From assembly GCF_000024725.1 (NCBI RefSeq), contig NC_013960.1:3706001-3770000 (forward strand): 64,000 bases of DNA, in the 5' to 3' direction. Source of the DNA: Nitrosococcus halophilus Nc 4 (GTDB lineage Bacteria > Pseudomonadota > Gammaproteobacteria > Nitrosococcales > Nitrosococcaceae). The notes below the pieces were generated by a model that was not told the DNA's origin, searched no databases, and worked only from the letters and a program-made list of their open reading frames with translations. This document shows, piece after piece, positions 51,912-61,072 of this stretch (position 1 is the first letter of the stretch; the number at the start of each line of letters is the position of its first letter). A program made the position numbers and the translations under genes.

Positions 51912-54338
51912 CTACAAGTGATTGCCCTTGGTCGAAGGGGATATTTCTTCTTCGTTTACCTTTTGGGGGGCAATCCCTCCCATCTCCTCCGCAACATCCG
52001 ACGCATTCCTAAGCTTCTGGCGAAATTCCTCTGTGACTAGGCGGGCTTCGTGCTGGTCACGCACTACCCGGGGGGTCATGAGAACGATCAATTCAGTGCG
52101 CTGCTTGTCTCTCGTAGTAGAGCCAAAGAGGGGACCGATGAAAGGCAATTTATAAAGAAATGGAACTCCACTGTCAGTGAAACTATCCCGATCCCGAATC
52201 AGCCCCCCTAAAACAATGGTTTCACCGCTTTGCACCGTGACCACGCTCTCAAAGGTGCGCTGCAAGAAAGTGAAATTTTGGATATCCGACCCTACGGTTA
52301 CTGGATCGCCCACATCGGTGACTTCCTGTCTGATTTCCAAGGTCACCCGACCGCCGGCGTTCACTCGCGGAGTCACCGTCAACAATACCCCGGTATCCCG
52401 GAACTGAACCTGTGAAGTCAAAGTATTGCCGGTCCCCGCTAGCCCTGCTGTTTGACCGGTGAGTATCGGAACCTGATCCCCCACCCGGATCGCCGCAGTC
52501 TGATTGTCAAGCGCCAACAACTGAGGAGAAGAAAGAACATTGAGCTTGCTGTCAGAGGCCAATGTGCGCAGCAAGGCACGGACGATGCTATCATCCGTCA
52601 GGGCGTAGGTAAATCCTCCCCCCCCTAATAGACCCTCAACGCCCTGGAGGAAACCATTATCACCCACATCGGTGCTGAAATTGACGGCGCCGGTACCCGT
52701 GAACTCGCCCACCTCGTTTCGAAAAAACCACTGCAATCCATACTGGAGATTGTCGGTCAACTGTACCTCGGCAATGGTGGCCTCCACCAGCACCTGACGG
52801 GGAGGAATATCCAACTGGCGGAGAGCGGAAAGGATCTTGTCGTAGTCGCGGGAGGTGGCGGAAATCAGTAATGCATTATTTTCCACATCGGCAATGATAC
52901 GTACTTCCTTCTCGTCAGCATCATCATCAGCACGACTAAGCTCAATGCCTGCCGGGCTGGACGCCTTCGACTTTTTATCCCCCTCTTTCGCTTCAGCCTG
53001 AGCCTGGGATACTCTGAGATCCTGCTCCTGGGGTGCGCTGGACTCCAACACCTGGGACGCCCTGAACCCTCCTAGCTGGGATGATCCAAATCCCCCCGTC
53101 CGCGACGAGCCAAAGCCTCCCGTCCGTGATGAGCCGAGGCTCCCTCCTCGAGATGTTCCAAGCTCCACTGCCTCTCTTCCCGGTGCTACCCGCGCCGAGG
53201 AGGTGGCTCTGCGCCCCCCCCCTTGTCCAAAAGCTTCTTGCAGCAGTCCTGCCAAATGCTCTGCCTTGCCATTTTGAACTGGATAGACATAAAGACGTTC
53301 GACCTCCTCGTCTTCGCCCCGGTCTAGGCGCTCTATCCAAGTTTGAGCTTCTTCCAGATATTTAGACTGGGAGGTAATGGCCAAAACCGCATTAAGGCGT
53401 TCAATGGGGACAAAACGGAACATTCCCGCTAGCGGTGTGGCCGCCTCGGGTCCCAACACCTCATTTAATTCAGTCACTACCAACTCGGCATCCGTGTATT
53501 CCAATTTGTATAACCCCACCGACATCCCTTCCAGCCAATTCACATCAAAAATATCAATGGTCTCTTGCCACTGGGCTAATTCTTGGCCCGTACCGGCCAA
53601 AATAAGCAGATTCCGAGCTGGATCGACACGCAGAATTGCTCCTTTAGGGACGAAAGGCTCAAGAATTTGTTGCATCTCCGTGACCCCAATATAGCGCAGG
53701 GGCACAATACGCACACCATAGCCGGAGGCGGACCCTGCGCTTCTTAAGCGCGGAGACAGATTTCCTTGAACAGCCTGATTGAGGGGCACCACCTTATTCA
53801 GCCCTTCGGCTCGAACCAGAGCCGCATTGTTCATCCGCAACAGGGCTTCGAGGGTAGGCATTAAAGCGTCCTTGGGCAGGGGGCGGCCGGTCTGGGCAGT
53901 CACCGTTCCCTGAACGGCTTTATCAATGACGTAATTCTCCTCCAGAATATCGCCCAGTATCGTTTTCACCACTTCACGGATATTGGTATTCTCAAAATTC
54001 AGCAGAATTTCGCCTTCCAGCATTTCAAAGGTTCGCGGCTTACTCGCCACCTTACGATTGATAAAATGATCACTGCCAGGATAGAGTTCAGTACTCTCCA
54101 TCGCGTCTTTTTCTTCAGGAACTGGCGCGACTTCGAGTTCAGTGGCTTGGGCGGTTTCAAGACCAGATGGCAAGCTTTCCTCCTTTTGCTTATCCTTGCC
54201 AGAGGAAGAAACCATAGGTGCGTGCGCCTTACCGCTAGTGGGAGCCGTGGGTTGGGTCCCACAAGAGCCTAGGAAGAAAACCCCTAAAATGCCCAACCAA
54301 ACCGGTAAGCGCCGCCCATTTTTTTTCTTTTCTCGCAA
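51912..54338 (-). CDS. gspD: Type II secretion outer-membrane secretin GspD
   Basis: A lipoprotein signal (FFLGSC) precedes the N0 region (LLNFENTNIREVVKTILGDI). N1-N3 modules follow (VRIVPLRYIGVTEMQQILEP, LYVYPVQNGKAEHLAGLLQ), then the secretin core (VLVEATIAEVQLTDNLQYGL, VLSSPQLLALDNQTAAIRVG, ETIVLGGLIRDRDSFTDSGV). At about residues 397-435 an insert carries 8-residue SSRTGGFG repeats. The lipid anchor, seen in XpsD-like secretins, removes the need for a separate pilotin. It ends the J-K-L-M-N-D block. Confidence 0.93.
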   Translation of the reverse strand: MREKKKNGRRLPVWLGILGVFFLGSCGTQPTAPTSGKAHAPMVSSSGKDKQKEESLPSGLETAQATELEVAPVPEEKDAMESTELYPGSDHFINRKVASKPRTFEMLEGEILLNFENTNIREVVKTILGDILEENYVIDKAVQGTVTAQTGRPLPKDALMPTLEALLRMNNAALVRAEGLNKVVPLNQAVQGNLSPRLRSAGSASGYGVRIVPLRYIGVTEMQQILEPFVPKGAILRVDPARNLLILAGTGQELAQWQETIDIFDVNWLEGMSVGLYKLEYTDAELVVTELNEVLGPEAATPLAGMFRFVPIERLNAVLAITSQSKYLEEAQTWIERLDRGEDEEVERLYVYPVQNGKAEHLAGLLQEAFGQGGGRRATSSARVAPGREAVELGTSRGGSLGSSRTGGFGSSRTGGFGSSQLGGFRASQVLESSAPQEQDLRVSQAQAEAKEGDKKSKASSPAGIELSRADDDADEKEVRIIADVENNALLISATSRDYDKILSALRQLDIPPRQVLVEATIAEVQLTDNLQYGLQWFFRNEVGEFTGTGAVNFSTDVGDNGFLQGVEGLLGGGGFTYALTDDSIVRALLRTLASDSKLNVLSSPQLLALDNQTAAIRVGDQVPILTGQTAGLAGTGNTLTSQVQFRDTGVLLTVTPRVNAGGRVTLEIRQEVTDVGDPVTVGSDIQNFTFLQRTFESVVTVQSGETIVLGGLIRDRDSFTDSGVPFLYKLPFIGPLFGSTTRDKQRTELIVLMTPRVVRDQHEARLVTEEFRQKLRNASDVAEEMGGIAPQKVNEEEISPSTKGNHL

Positions 54339-54412
54339 CTAAATACCCCTAAGTAAGAACCAATTTTGCATTGGCCATTTATTTTTCTAGTCCGCGACCA
54401 CCCAATGTGCCG

Positions 54413-55042
54413 TCAATGCCGCCTTCTTCGTTGAGCTTGGCGCGCCGCCCGCCTCCTTTGGGATAACTTCTGCGTCATTGGCTCAAAATTTCGAACCAAT
54501 TCTAATGCTTCTGAATGACCATTATTATTAAACAGAACACTATCAGGAAAGATCCGAACGATTTGCCACCCTTCTAATTTTTCTCCCTTGCTGACCCGCA
54601 AACTCTTATTGTTTTTAATGTCCTGCAAAAGAGCGACCGTTTTTTTCTCAGTCACAACGACCCCGTTGAGGACAAACAAGTCCTTAACGGAAACTTGCGG
54701 CTGTTGGGATTGTTCAGCCGCTTGTTGCGCCTCGGATTCGCTTTCTTCCGGGTCGGGGGGACGGCGACTGGGCCGAAAGAGCGGGCGGGCCACAGTTTCT
54801 TCATAATTATCTAAAGGGAGAAGGGCGACATCTCCTATCGGCTCTCGCTCCGGGATCAAATTTGAAGGATGAGTACTTGAATTGGCGTCGTTCTCCTCCT
54901 GCTCAAAGCGAGGCGGATATCGCATCTCCAAAGCAATGACCGCCAACACCACGAGGCATAAACCCGCCAACAAAATCGCCAGCGCCTTATGGTTAGGCTC
55001 CGCTAAATGCACCGCTCCCCCGCATATATCCGTAAAGCTCAA
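54413..55042 (-). CDS. gspN: Type II secretion GspC/N-like (XpsN-type) inner-membrane protein
   Basis: The 209-residue protein has one membrane helix (ALAILLAGLCLVVLAVIALE) and a homology region like that of GspC/PulC (VSVKDLFVLNGVVVTEKKTV, GWQIVRIFPDSVLF). A very basic C-terminal tail closes it. It would link the inner-membrane platform to the secretin. The start is uncertain: TTG at 55042 overlaps gspM by 50 bases, and GTG at 55012 is an alternative. Position between gspM and gspD matches XpsN of Xanthomonas. Confidence 0.78.
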   Translation of the reverse strand: MSFTDICGGAVHLAEPNHKALAILLAGLCLVVLAVIALEMRYPPRFEQEENDANSSTHPSNLIPEREPIGDVALLPLDNYEETVARPLFRPSRRPPDPEESESEAQQAAEQSQQPQVSVKDLFVLNGVVVTEKKTVALLQDIKNNKSLRVSKGEKLEGWQIVRIFPDSVLFNNNGHSEALELVRNFEPMTQKLSQRRRAARQAQRRRRH

Positions 55043-55598
55043 AGCTAATCGTCAACTGGGTTTCTTCGATGATGGTACGACGATCATGCCGGCTACGCCG
55101 CCGGATCTGACGGCTGCGTACTTGCAGATCATCCACGAACAACAAGGGCCGCCGCGATTCCAAATCATATAAAACCTTTTGTAAAACTTCCGTATCGCCG
55201 GTCATTCGCACGCTGATCCCCACCCGGGGAAAGGGCTCGTTCTCAACCAATGGCAAACTTTGAGTACTCACCAGAACGCCATCGCTGGATTCCACCACTG
55301 TTTTAACTCTCTTCCGCAACTCCGTAGCCGCTAACGGGGCGGACTGTTGCTCCAAATAATAAGCGTTTGCGGCCTGTTCCCGACGCAATCGATTGAGCTC
55401 AGCCTCCAATGCTGTCCGACTAGCGATAATCTGGTTGTACTTCTGGAGCCGCTGCTGCATGGAAGCGATATTTTCTTGATAAAACCTATGCTTGGCAATG
55501 ACAGGCTGGACCAGGACAAAATAAGCCATCAGCAGGACAAACAGTAATAAACCCACCGCGGTCGCGCAATGCCACTTCTTCGACAATTGCAGGTTCAT
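54993..55598 (-). CDS. gspM: Type II secretion GspM-like protein (XpsM type)
   Basis: One membrane helix (CATAVGLLLFVLLMAYFVLV) is followed by a coiled coil and a ferredoxin-like domain (SQPLVENEPFPRVGISVRMTG as a rough core, PLLFVDDLQVRS). This matches the T2SSM_b/PilO-like group. It overlaps gspL by 4 bases and would pair with GspL in the inner membrane. Confidence 0.82.
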   Translation of the reverse strand: MNLQLSKKWHCATAVGLLLFVLLMAYFVLVQPVIAKHRFYQENIASMQQRLQKYNQIIASRTALEAELNRLRREQAANAYYLEQQSAPLAATELRKRVKTVVESSDGVLVSTQSLPLVENEPFPRVGISVRMTGDTEVLQKVLYDLESRRPLLFVDDLQVRSRQIRRRSRHDRRTIIEETQLTISFELYGYMRGSGAFSGA

Positions 55599-56713
55599 AG
55601 GGGCAACGACTCCAACTTTGGAAGCTGCGCGGTAATATGGAACCGGTCCCGGCCAGTTCTAGCATTGGTCGTCACCGGGGAGCGAAATTGAACATTTTGA
55701 AAATAGGGAGACGCTTCTAAAATAGAGATCAAGGCCGATGCCTCGGTCGCTTCCCCCCGAACTTCAATTTTGCCCCTGGTAAAATCAAGCTGTTGAAGCC
55801 AGATCCCATCCGGTAGAATCCGAGTTAGTTCGTATAAGAACTCAACCGCTGAAGGATACTGCTCCTTCTCCTTAACCAAGAATTCTGAAGCCTCAATCGC
55901 TTCCTCCAACCGTTGGCGAATCGTAATGACCGCCTCTGCTTTTTGCTGAGCAGCGGACACCTTTGACATCAAGTCGATCACCACCGTCCTTTCTTGCCAC
56001 AGGGGAAACAGGATCGCCGCTCCCGCGCAAACCATAAACAGTAGGCTAAGCGCCATGTTAATTCGTGGCAGGGCCCTAGATCGAGAGGGGCGCTTTTCTT
56101 CCGGTAGCAGATTAATGCGTCCCGTACCGACGCCGGCGACATCCACCATAGTCGGCTGTAGTGCCCAGTGGGACAACCGTTCCAACCATTCGTCGAGGAT
56201 GCGCCGGGGAACCACCACCAACCTGACGGTAAGATGGCGGGTCTCTAAGCTGCGTTTTATCACCTCAAAATCGTAGTAGACCTGGTTGGTTGCAAAGGGT
56301 GTATGGCGCTCCATTTCAAAGGCCAGTACCTGGCGTAAATTCTCTTCAGCCGCCAGAGGAAGGGTGATGGGCTTTGAGAGCGTTTGCTCCGGCGGTAGGC
56401 GAAATACCAGCACCTTATCCTTCCCTACAAGGGATTCATCCCCCCACTCTACGCCACTAAAAAAGCCAAGTTCTTCCCTCGATTCGCCTCGCTCCCGATG
56501 GACTCGTACCCCATTTCCTTGTGGCTCCAACACTAGTCTCGTGGTTTCGCGCCAAAATAACTGCCGCACTCCCCCAGGAAGGCAACAGAGCAGCCCTTCT
56601 CGCCACCAGCTCAAAAAACCACTGATATTGAGGGACGATAATAAATTCTTAGAAAGGGCTTGAGCCCCCATTCCCTGGCGCCTGGATTGGCGTTTCGTCG
56701 CGTTAGCACTCAT
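55595..56713 (-). CDS. gspL: Type II secretion GspL-like protein (PilM/PilN fusion type)
   Basis: Residues about 50-215 look like an actin-like PilM/GspL cytoplasmic domain (VLVFRLPPEQTLSKPITLPL, AFEMERHTPFATNQVYYDFE, a typical PilM signature). A membrane helix (INMALSLLFMVCAGAAILFP) and a PilN-like periplasmic part with coiled coil (285-360) follow. It recruits the secretion ATPase to the membrane. A 363-base gap with a MITE separates it from gspK, unusual for this tight operon. Confidence 0.85.
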   Translation of the reverse strand: MSANATKRQSRRQGMGAQALSKNLLSSLNISGFLSWWREGLLCCLPGGVRQLFWRETTRLVLEPQGNGVRVHRERGESREELGFFSGVEWGDESLVGKDKVLVFRLPPEQTLSKPITLPLAAEENLRQVLAFEMERHTPFATNQVYYDFEVIKRSLETRHLTVRLVVVPRRILDEWLERLSHWALQPTMVDVAGVGTGRINLLPEEKRPSRSRALPRINMALSLLFMVCAGAAILFPLWQERTVVIDLMSKVSAAQQKAEAVITIRQRLEEAIEASEFLVKEKEQYPSAVEFLYELTRILPDGIWLQQLDFTRGKIEVRGEATEASALISILEASPYFQNVQFRSPVTTNARTGRDRFHITAQLPKLESLPL

Positions 56714-57076
56714 TGAAAATTAAGAAACTGTTGGAAAACCCCTTTCGAGTCGGCTGGATTAAGGCGTGTGAGCACCCTAGCCACCAAAATTTAGGGCCTT
56801 AATGGTGGGACCCTCTTTCAAGCTTGGGCTAACCTTCGCTGCAAGCAAGGTTTTCCAACAACTTCCAAGGCTAATCATGAAAACTCCCTTTTGCCCGGCG
56901 AACCTGCCCGGTAACTAAGGTGGAATAGGGATCACAAGTATTTATACGGCAAAGCCTTACCGTGGCCTCAGATGCCATCATACTTCCATAGACAGGGGTG
57001 TCGGCTTTGAGCCTTGAATATGCCCAGCAAGATCGCCAACCATCTCAGGCCGATGTTAACATCAGTCGAGGGATAC
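56714..57076. other. Gap between gspK and gspL filled by a repeat
   Basis: No gene is seen. The left part holds the family 2 element (56724-56865). The right 200 bases have no reading frame that I can link to a secretion gene. The gap could interrupt or re-start transcription of gspL-M-N-D. Confidence 0.65.
56724..56865. mobile_element. MITE-like element, family 2, copy 2 (both ends present)
   Basis: GAAACTGTTGGAAAACC (56724-56740) and GGTTTTCCAACAACTTC (56849-56865) are inverted repeats with 15 of 17 bases matching and a perfect 12-bp core. The interior matches 40081-40196 (TTAAGGCGTG, ACCAAAATTT, TTTCAAGCTTG). It is non-coding and lies between gspK and gspL. Confidence 0.75.
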
Positions 57077-57961
57077 TTACAGGCTTTCTCTCCATTCGAG
57101 CACCGAATAAGGGAGGGAACCGCTCGTGCTAGAGCCGGGAGATATCACGGCCTCTATCATGGCCGCCCCGCCTCCTTCTGTTTTAGCCTCAGCGCGCACA
57201 CTATACGCCAAACCTCCAGCCTGGGCCAGATATCCCCCTCCAACCGGAGGTAATGGCGGCGGCGCTTCCCCCAATGCCCGTCTTACTCTTCGCTCTTCAA
57301 GATAAATTTCAATCAACTCAAAATCGATCCCAGGGATTGCCAGAAGAACCCCCCTTGGCGCGACGGCAGGATCAATCCCGGATTGCTCCGAATATAGGGT
57401 TAAAAATTCCTCAATGCGCTGATATAGCTCCAGGGAAACGCCTAAAACCTGCTGCAACTCCGTAATATCCTCAAAAGGACCGTCCTTAGCACCATAGGGT
57501 AATCCCGCGGCCAGGTAGTCCTCATCCTCTGCCCCTTGTAAGCGAGGCACATCATCCGGGTCACGCCAATCCTCAATGGCGTCCAACAAGGGATCCCGTT
57601 CCTCTTCAGCCACACCCGCGGCCCCCAACAACCCGCCTAAAAGTTCCCGGCTGGCGGTATTCAAGTCAATCAAACCGCCGACATCCCGAACCGAAACCCT
57701 CACCGTCTCACCTCCGAATTTCCACCGATAAGGGATACCATCCGGAGAAAAACGGCGCATTTGCAGAGGGCGCAAAAGGTCAAGGGCGGCATAAACGACA
57801 CCCGCCTCTGCCAAAGCCCGAGCCTTCGCTCGCCCGACTAGGTTAGCCGCAAGCGTGGACTCAATGCGCAAAGTGTAAGCAAAGTTACCGGCAATGACCG
57901 CTAGCAAGGTGACAGTCCATAACACCACCACTAGCGCAATCCCTCGTTCAGCAAAGGACAC
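57077..57961 (-). CDS. gspK: Type II secretion minor pseudopilin GspK
   Basis: The 294-residue protein starts MSFAERGIALVVVLWTVTLL, a prepilin-like signal with glycine before the hydrophobic helix. The GspK pattern follows (LAEAGVVYAALDLL, VRVSVRDVGGLIDLNTASRE, LLDAIEDWRDPDD). The helix-hairpin-helix-type repeats are typical. It caps the pseudopilus tip. It lies 13 bases after gspJ. Confidence 0.9.
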   Translation of the reverse strand: MSFAERGIALVVVLWTVTLLAVIAGNFAYTLRIESTLAANLVGRAKARALAEAGVVYAALDLLRPLQMRRFSPDGIPYRWKFGGETVRVSVRDVGGLIDLNTASRELLGGLLGAAGVAEEERDPLLDAIEDWRDPDDVPRLQGAEDEDYLAAGLPYGAKDGPFEDITELQQVLGVSLELYQRIEEFLTLYSEQSGIDPAVAPRGVLLAIPGIDFELIEIYLEERRVRRALGEAPPPLPPVGGGYLAQAGGLAYSVRAEAKTEGGGAAMIEAVISPGSSTSGSLPYSVLEWRESL

Positions 57962-57973
57962 AGACGGACTCCC

Positions 57974-58693
57974 CTATTGCATTGCGGGAGCAGGACCAAA
58001 ATCAACTCGAAGGCGCCGACCAGCGCCCCCTCCCCGACCATCTTGCGGACTGGACTGAATACCGGCGATCAGTTCAGGCCATTCAGCTTCCTGGGTGCGG
58101 ACTTGCAGGCGGACTAATTGCGGCGGCCGCTGGGGATCCTCCCAGCGCTCATGCCACTCTGGCGCTTCCCCAACCGCTTCCTTACCGAAATAAGAAAAGG
58201 CGATTTCTTCCACGGCCTCCAGTAATACTTCCCGTTCCCGGCCCTCCTCTTCCAGTCCCTCGGGCCGATAAGGCCACCAATTCATCACCAAGTGGGACTC
58301 CCCCCCCTCTTTCACCACTTCAAAAGTAATCCAATACAAACCGCCAAGGCCCAAGCGGGTTAACAGGGGCGCCACAAATTGCATGCCCTCCGAAGTGCCT
58401 GCAAAAGTCATCACCTGACCCTGTTCGGGATCATTAAAAAAAAGCAATTTTTGCTCTCGAATTTGGCGCCGAAATAACCCCTCAATGACTCTCTGTTTCT
58501 CGACTACCGCTAACTTTTGCTCGGCAGCTTCCCAACTGCGGGTTGAAAGGCGCAAGCCACTAAATAGAATCACCAACATCATGCCCACCAAGGTCATGGC
58601 AATCAGCAACTCCACCAGCGTAAACCCCTGGCAGGAATGGGGGGCTTTACTTCCTGATTCATATTGCGGTAGGCCCAATCTTAGAGACGCCAT
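57974..58693 (-). CDS. gspJ: Type II secretion minor pseudopilin GspJ
   Basis: A prepilin peptidase site CQGFTLVELLIAM is followed by one long hydrophobic helix and a beta domain (FEVVKEGGESHLVMNWWPYR, VRLQVRTQEAEWPELIAGIQ). The ATG at 58693 has GGA about 8 bases upstream; an ATG at 58747 would lengthen the leader by 18 residues. It is the first secretion gene here. GspE, F, G, H and I are not in the window on this side and must lie elsewhere. Confidence 0.88.
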   Translation of the reverse strand: MASLRLGLPQYESGSKAPHSCQGFTLVELLIAMTLVGMMLVILFSGLRLSTRSWEAAEQKLAVVEKQRVIEGLFRRQIREQKLLFFNDPEQGQVMTFAGTSEGMQFVAPLLTRLGLGGLYWITFEVVKEGGESHLVMNWWPYRPEGLEEEGREREVLLEAVEEIAFSYFGKEAVGEAPEWHERWEDPQRPPQLVRLQVRTQEAEWPELIAGIQSSPQDGRGGGAGRRLRVDFGPAPAMQ

Positions 58694-58841
58694 ATTAAAA
58701 TTCCAATAGGGGAAAGACAGAGAAATACCGGAGTAATCCGCGGGCAAATTTGGGTAACGGGGCTCAGCATACCGCCTTTATCTAGGTGAATTAGATTAAT
58801 ATAGAAAATTCCAGTTTGGCACAGGGGTATAACTCAAGATC

Positions 58842-61034
58842 ATGGGCATAGAGGAACGGCTAGCACGAGCTCGTAGGTTGCAAGCAAGAAACCGCTTCCA
58901 CGAAAGCGCTCAACTCTATACCCAAATTCTAGCCAAGCATCCCAACCATCCCGATGCTCTGCTCGGCCTGGGCAACGCCGCCTTGCAAAATAGGGACTTC
59001 AACGGGGCGGTCCAATGGTTAGAACGCCTCCTCAAGGTTGTCGGCCCTAAAAAGCAACTATTGACTACCCTGAGCACGGCCCACAGTAATTGTGGCTCCC
59101 GCTTGTTCGAGACAGCAGCACTGCCATCCGCCCTGACCCATTTTCAGCGCGCCCTAGAACTCAATTCCCATAATACACTCGCTTGGCGTAATTTGGCGCT
59201 CACCCAGCTCCAGCTAGGGGAGAGCCAGGCCGCGGTGGTCAGCGCCCGCCAAGCAGCCCTCTTAGATCTCCGTGATCATGAAGCCCACTTGTTGTTGGCG
59301 CGGGCACTACTGGCGAATCACCAATATCCGGCAGGACTTGGCCTGCTCCGTATCCTATCAAATCTCCCCTTGCCTGATGAACTCGCCATCGGTGTCGCCG
59401 AGCAATGGCTGCTTTGCCATCAGCCCGATCCCGCATGGGCGCTGCTAGAACGACAACGCTCTCGCAGCATGGACCCCAGCGCCTTGGCCTCCCGGATCAT
59501 GAGCTTGGCTCGCCGCCATGGAGAAAATTGGCAAGCAGCCCAATGGCTGCGCCGCTGGCTTAAGCAAAATCGCGCCAATGAGAAGCAGTCTTTGGATTTC
59601 GCACGAACACTGGCAAGAGCCGGCGAAGCTCACAAGGCCGTCATCGTGTATCAAAAGGTGCTGGCGACCCATCCCAATTCGTGGCCGGCAAAACTGGGGG
59701 CGACCCTCACCCTGCCGGTTGTCTATGAGGATGCCCGCCATTTGGCAAGGGTGCGTGACCGCTTTGCGAAAAGCCTTGAGACCTTAAAAAACTGGCAACC
59801 GACCACTCCCCCGCTTCTGGAGGATTTGCTCTGGTCCAACTTTTTACTAGCCTATCAAGGTCTTGACGACCTATCCCTGCAACGGGATTACGGTGACTGG
59901 TTGCACCACTGGGCTAGCCGTGCCCAAGATAGCCCTCCTCAAATTGAACCGGGAAGATTGAGACCACGCCGCATCGGCTTTGTTTCAAGTTCTTTCCGGA
60001 ACTGCACCGTGGGTCATTACTTTGGCCGCTGGCCTGGGGCCTTGCGCCAAGGGGGATTTGAGGTGAGGGTCTATCAATTAGGCCCCCACCGGGATCATCA
60101 CACCCAGACGATTGCCAATTCAGCCAGCAAATTTTGCTATTTGAACCGGGATCTCGCTTCCTGCGCGACCCAAATAGCCGAAGACCAATTAGACGCCCTC
60201 ATCTATCCGGAGCTTGGCATGGATGCCCGGGTGTTGGTGCTGGCAGCCCTCCGGTTAGCCCCCTTCCAGGGCTGCGCCTGGGGCCATCCTATCACCAGCG
60301 GCTTGCCGACAATGGATGTCTATTTTTCCTGTGCTCCCATGGAACCCCCCGAAGGGCGGAACCACTACCGGGAACGACTCGCCCTCCTGCCTGGACTAGG
60401 GACGAGTTATCCTGCGCCTCCCCAGCCACCGGCGGCAAGCCGGGGAGAGCTGGGCCTGCCAGAAAACCGCACCCTCTACCTACTACCCCAGTCACCCTTT
60501 AAGATCCACCCGGATACCGATGCCCTTGTGGCCCGAGTGTTGGCTGAAGACACCCAGGGAGTGCTGATATTATTTGCCGGCCAGGATCGTCGGGTCACCG
60601 ACAAATTGCTCAGCCGTCTCCGGGCCGCCTTAGCCCAGGCGGGCGCAGACCCAAAACGCCAACTGCTATTGCTACCCGTCATGACACGTTCGCGCTACTT
60701 GCAAATCAATCGCTGCTGCGATCTCATGCTCGACCCGCCCCACTGGTCGGGAGGAAACACCGCGCTGGATGCCTTGAGCACCGGACTGCCCATCATGACC
60801 CTCCCCAGTGCCTATATGCGGGGGCGGCAAAGCGCGGCCATGCTGACTTTGCTGGAGCTACCCGAGCTGATTGCCCTTGATAGGGAAGGCTATGTCACCC
60901 AAGCCCTCCAATATGGCCGGAACAAAGCGGCAAACGAGACCTTGCGCGGACAAATTCTCACCCGGCAAAAACGCCTCTTTGAGCAGAAAGAACCCATGAA
61001 AGCGCTCACAAGTTTTTTTCACGGTTTAAAATAG
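58842..61034 (+). CDS. TPR protein with SPINDLY-type O-GlcNAc transferase domain (GT41-like)
   Basis: Residues 1-290 are TPR repeats (HPDALLGLGNAALQNRDFNG, HNTLAWRNLALTQLQLGESQ). From about 375 to the end the GT41 pattern is seen: IGFVSSSFRNCTVGHYFGRW, CAWGHPITSGLPTMDVYFSC, YLLPQSPFKIHPDTDALVA and WSGGNTALDALSTGLPIMTL. In eukaryotes and some bacteria such enzymes add GlcNAc or fucose to proteins; bacterial targets are little known. It is divergent from gspJ, with 148 bases between starts. Confidence 0.88.
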   Translation: MGIEERLARARRLQARNRFHESAQLYTQILAKHPNHPDALLGLGNAALQNRDFNGAVQWLERLLKVVGPKKQLLTTLSTAHSNCGSRLFETAALPSALTHFQRALELNSHNTLAWRNLALTQLQLGESQAAVVSARQAALLDLRDHEAHLLLARALLANHQYPAGLGLLRILSNLPLPDELAIGVAEQWLLCHQPDPAWALLERQRSRSMDPSALASRIMSLARRHGENWQAAQWLRRWLKQNRANEKQSLDFARTLARAGEAHKAVIVYQKVLATHPNSWPAKLGATLTLPVVYEDARHLARVRDRFAKSLETLKNWQPTTPPLLEDLLWSNFLLAYQGLDDLSLQRDYGDWLHHWASRAQDSPPQIEPGRLRPRRIGFVSSSFRNCTVGHYFGRWPGALRQGGFEVRVYQLGPHRDHHTQTIANSASKFCYLNRDLASCATQIAEDQLDALIYPELGMDARVLVLAALRLAPFQGCAWGHPITSGLPTMDVYFSCAPMEPPEGRNHYRERLALLPGLGTSYPAPPQPPAASRGELGLPENRTLYLLPQSPFKIHPDTDALVARVLAEDTQGVLILFAGQDRRVTDKLLSRLRAALAQAGADPKRQLLLLPVMTRSRYLQINRCCDLMLDPPHWSGGNTALDALSTGLPIMTLPSAYMRGRQSAAMLTLLELPELIALDREGYVTQALQYGRNKAANETLRGQILTRQKRLFEQKEPMKALTSFFHGLK

Positions 61035-61072
61035 CCCTTTCATTACGCCATATGATCGAGTGATTGCCCCCC

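Noticed and set aside
53040-53160. Possible frameshift or assembly error in gspD at the Gly/Ser-rich stretch
   Set aside because: The frame stays open through 8-residue SSRTGGFG repeats and resumes a normal secretin, so it is a real low-complexity insert.
56866-57076. Remnant of a missing secretion gene between gspK and gspL
   Set aside because: No frame of useful length or secretion-like motif could be read on either strand.
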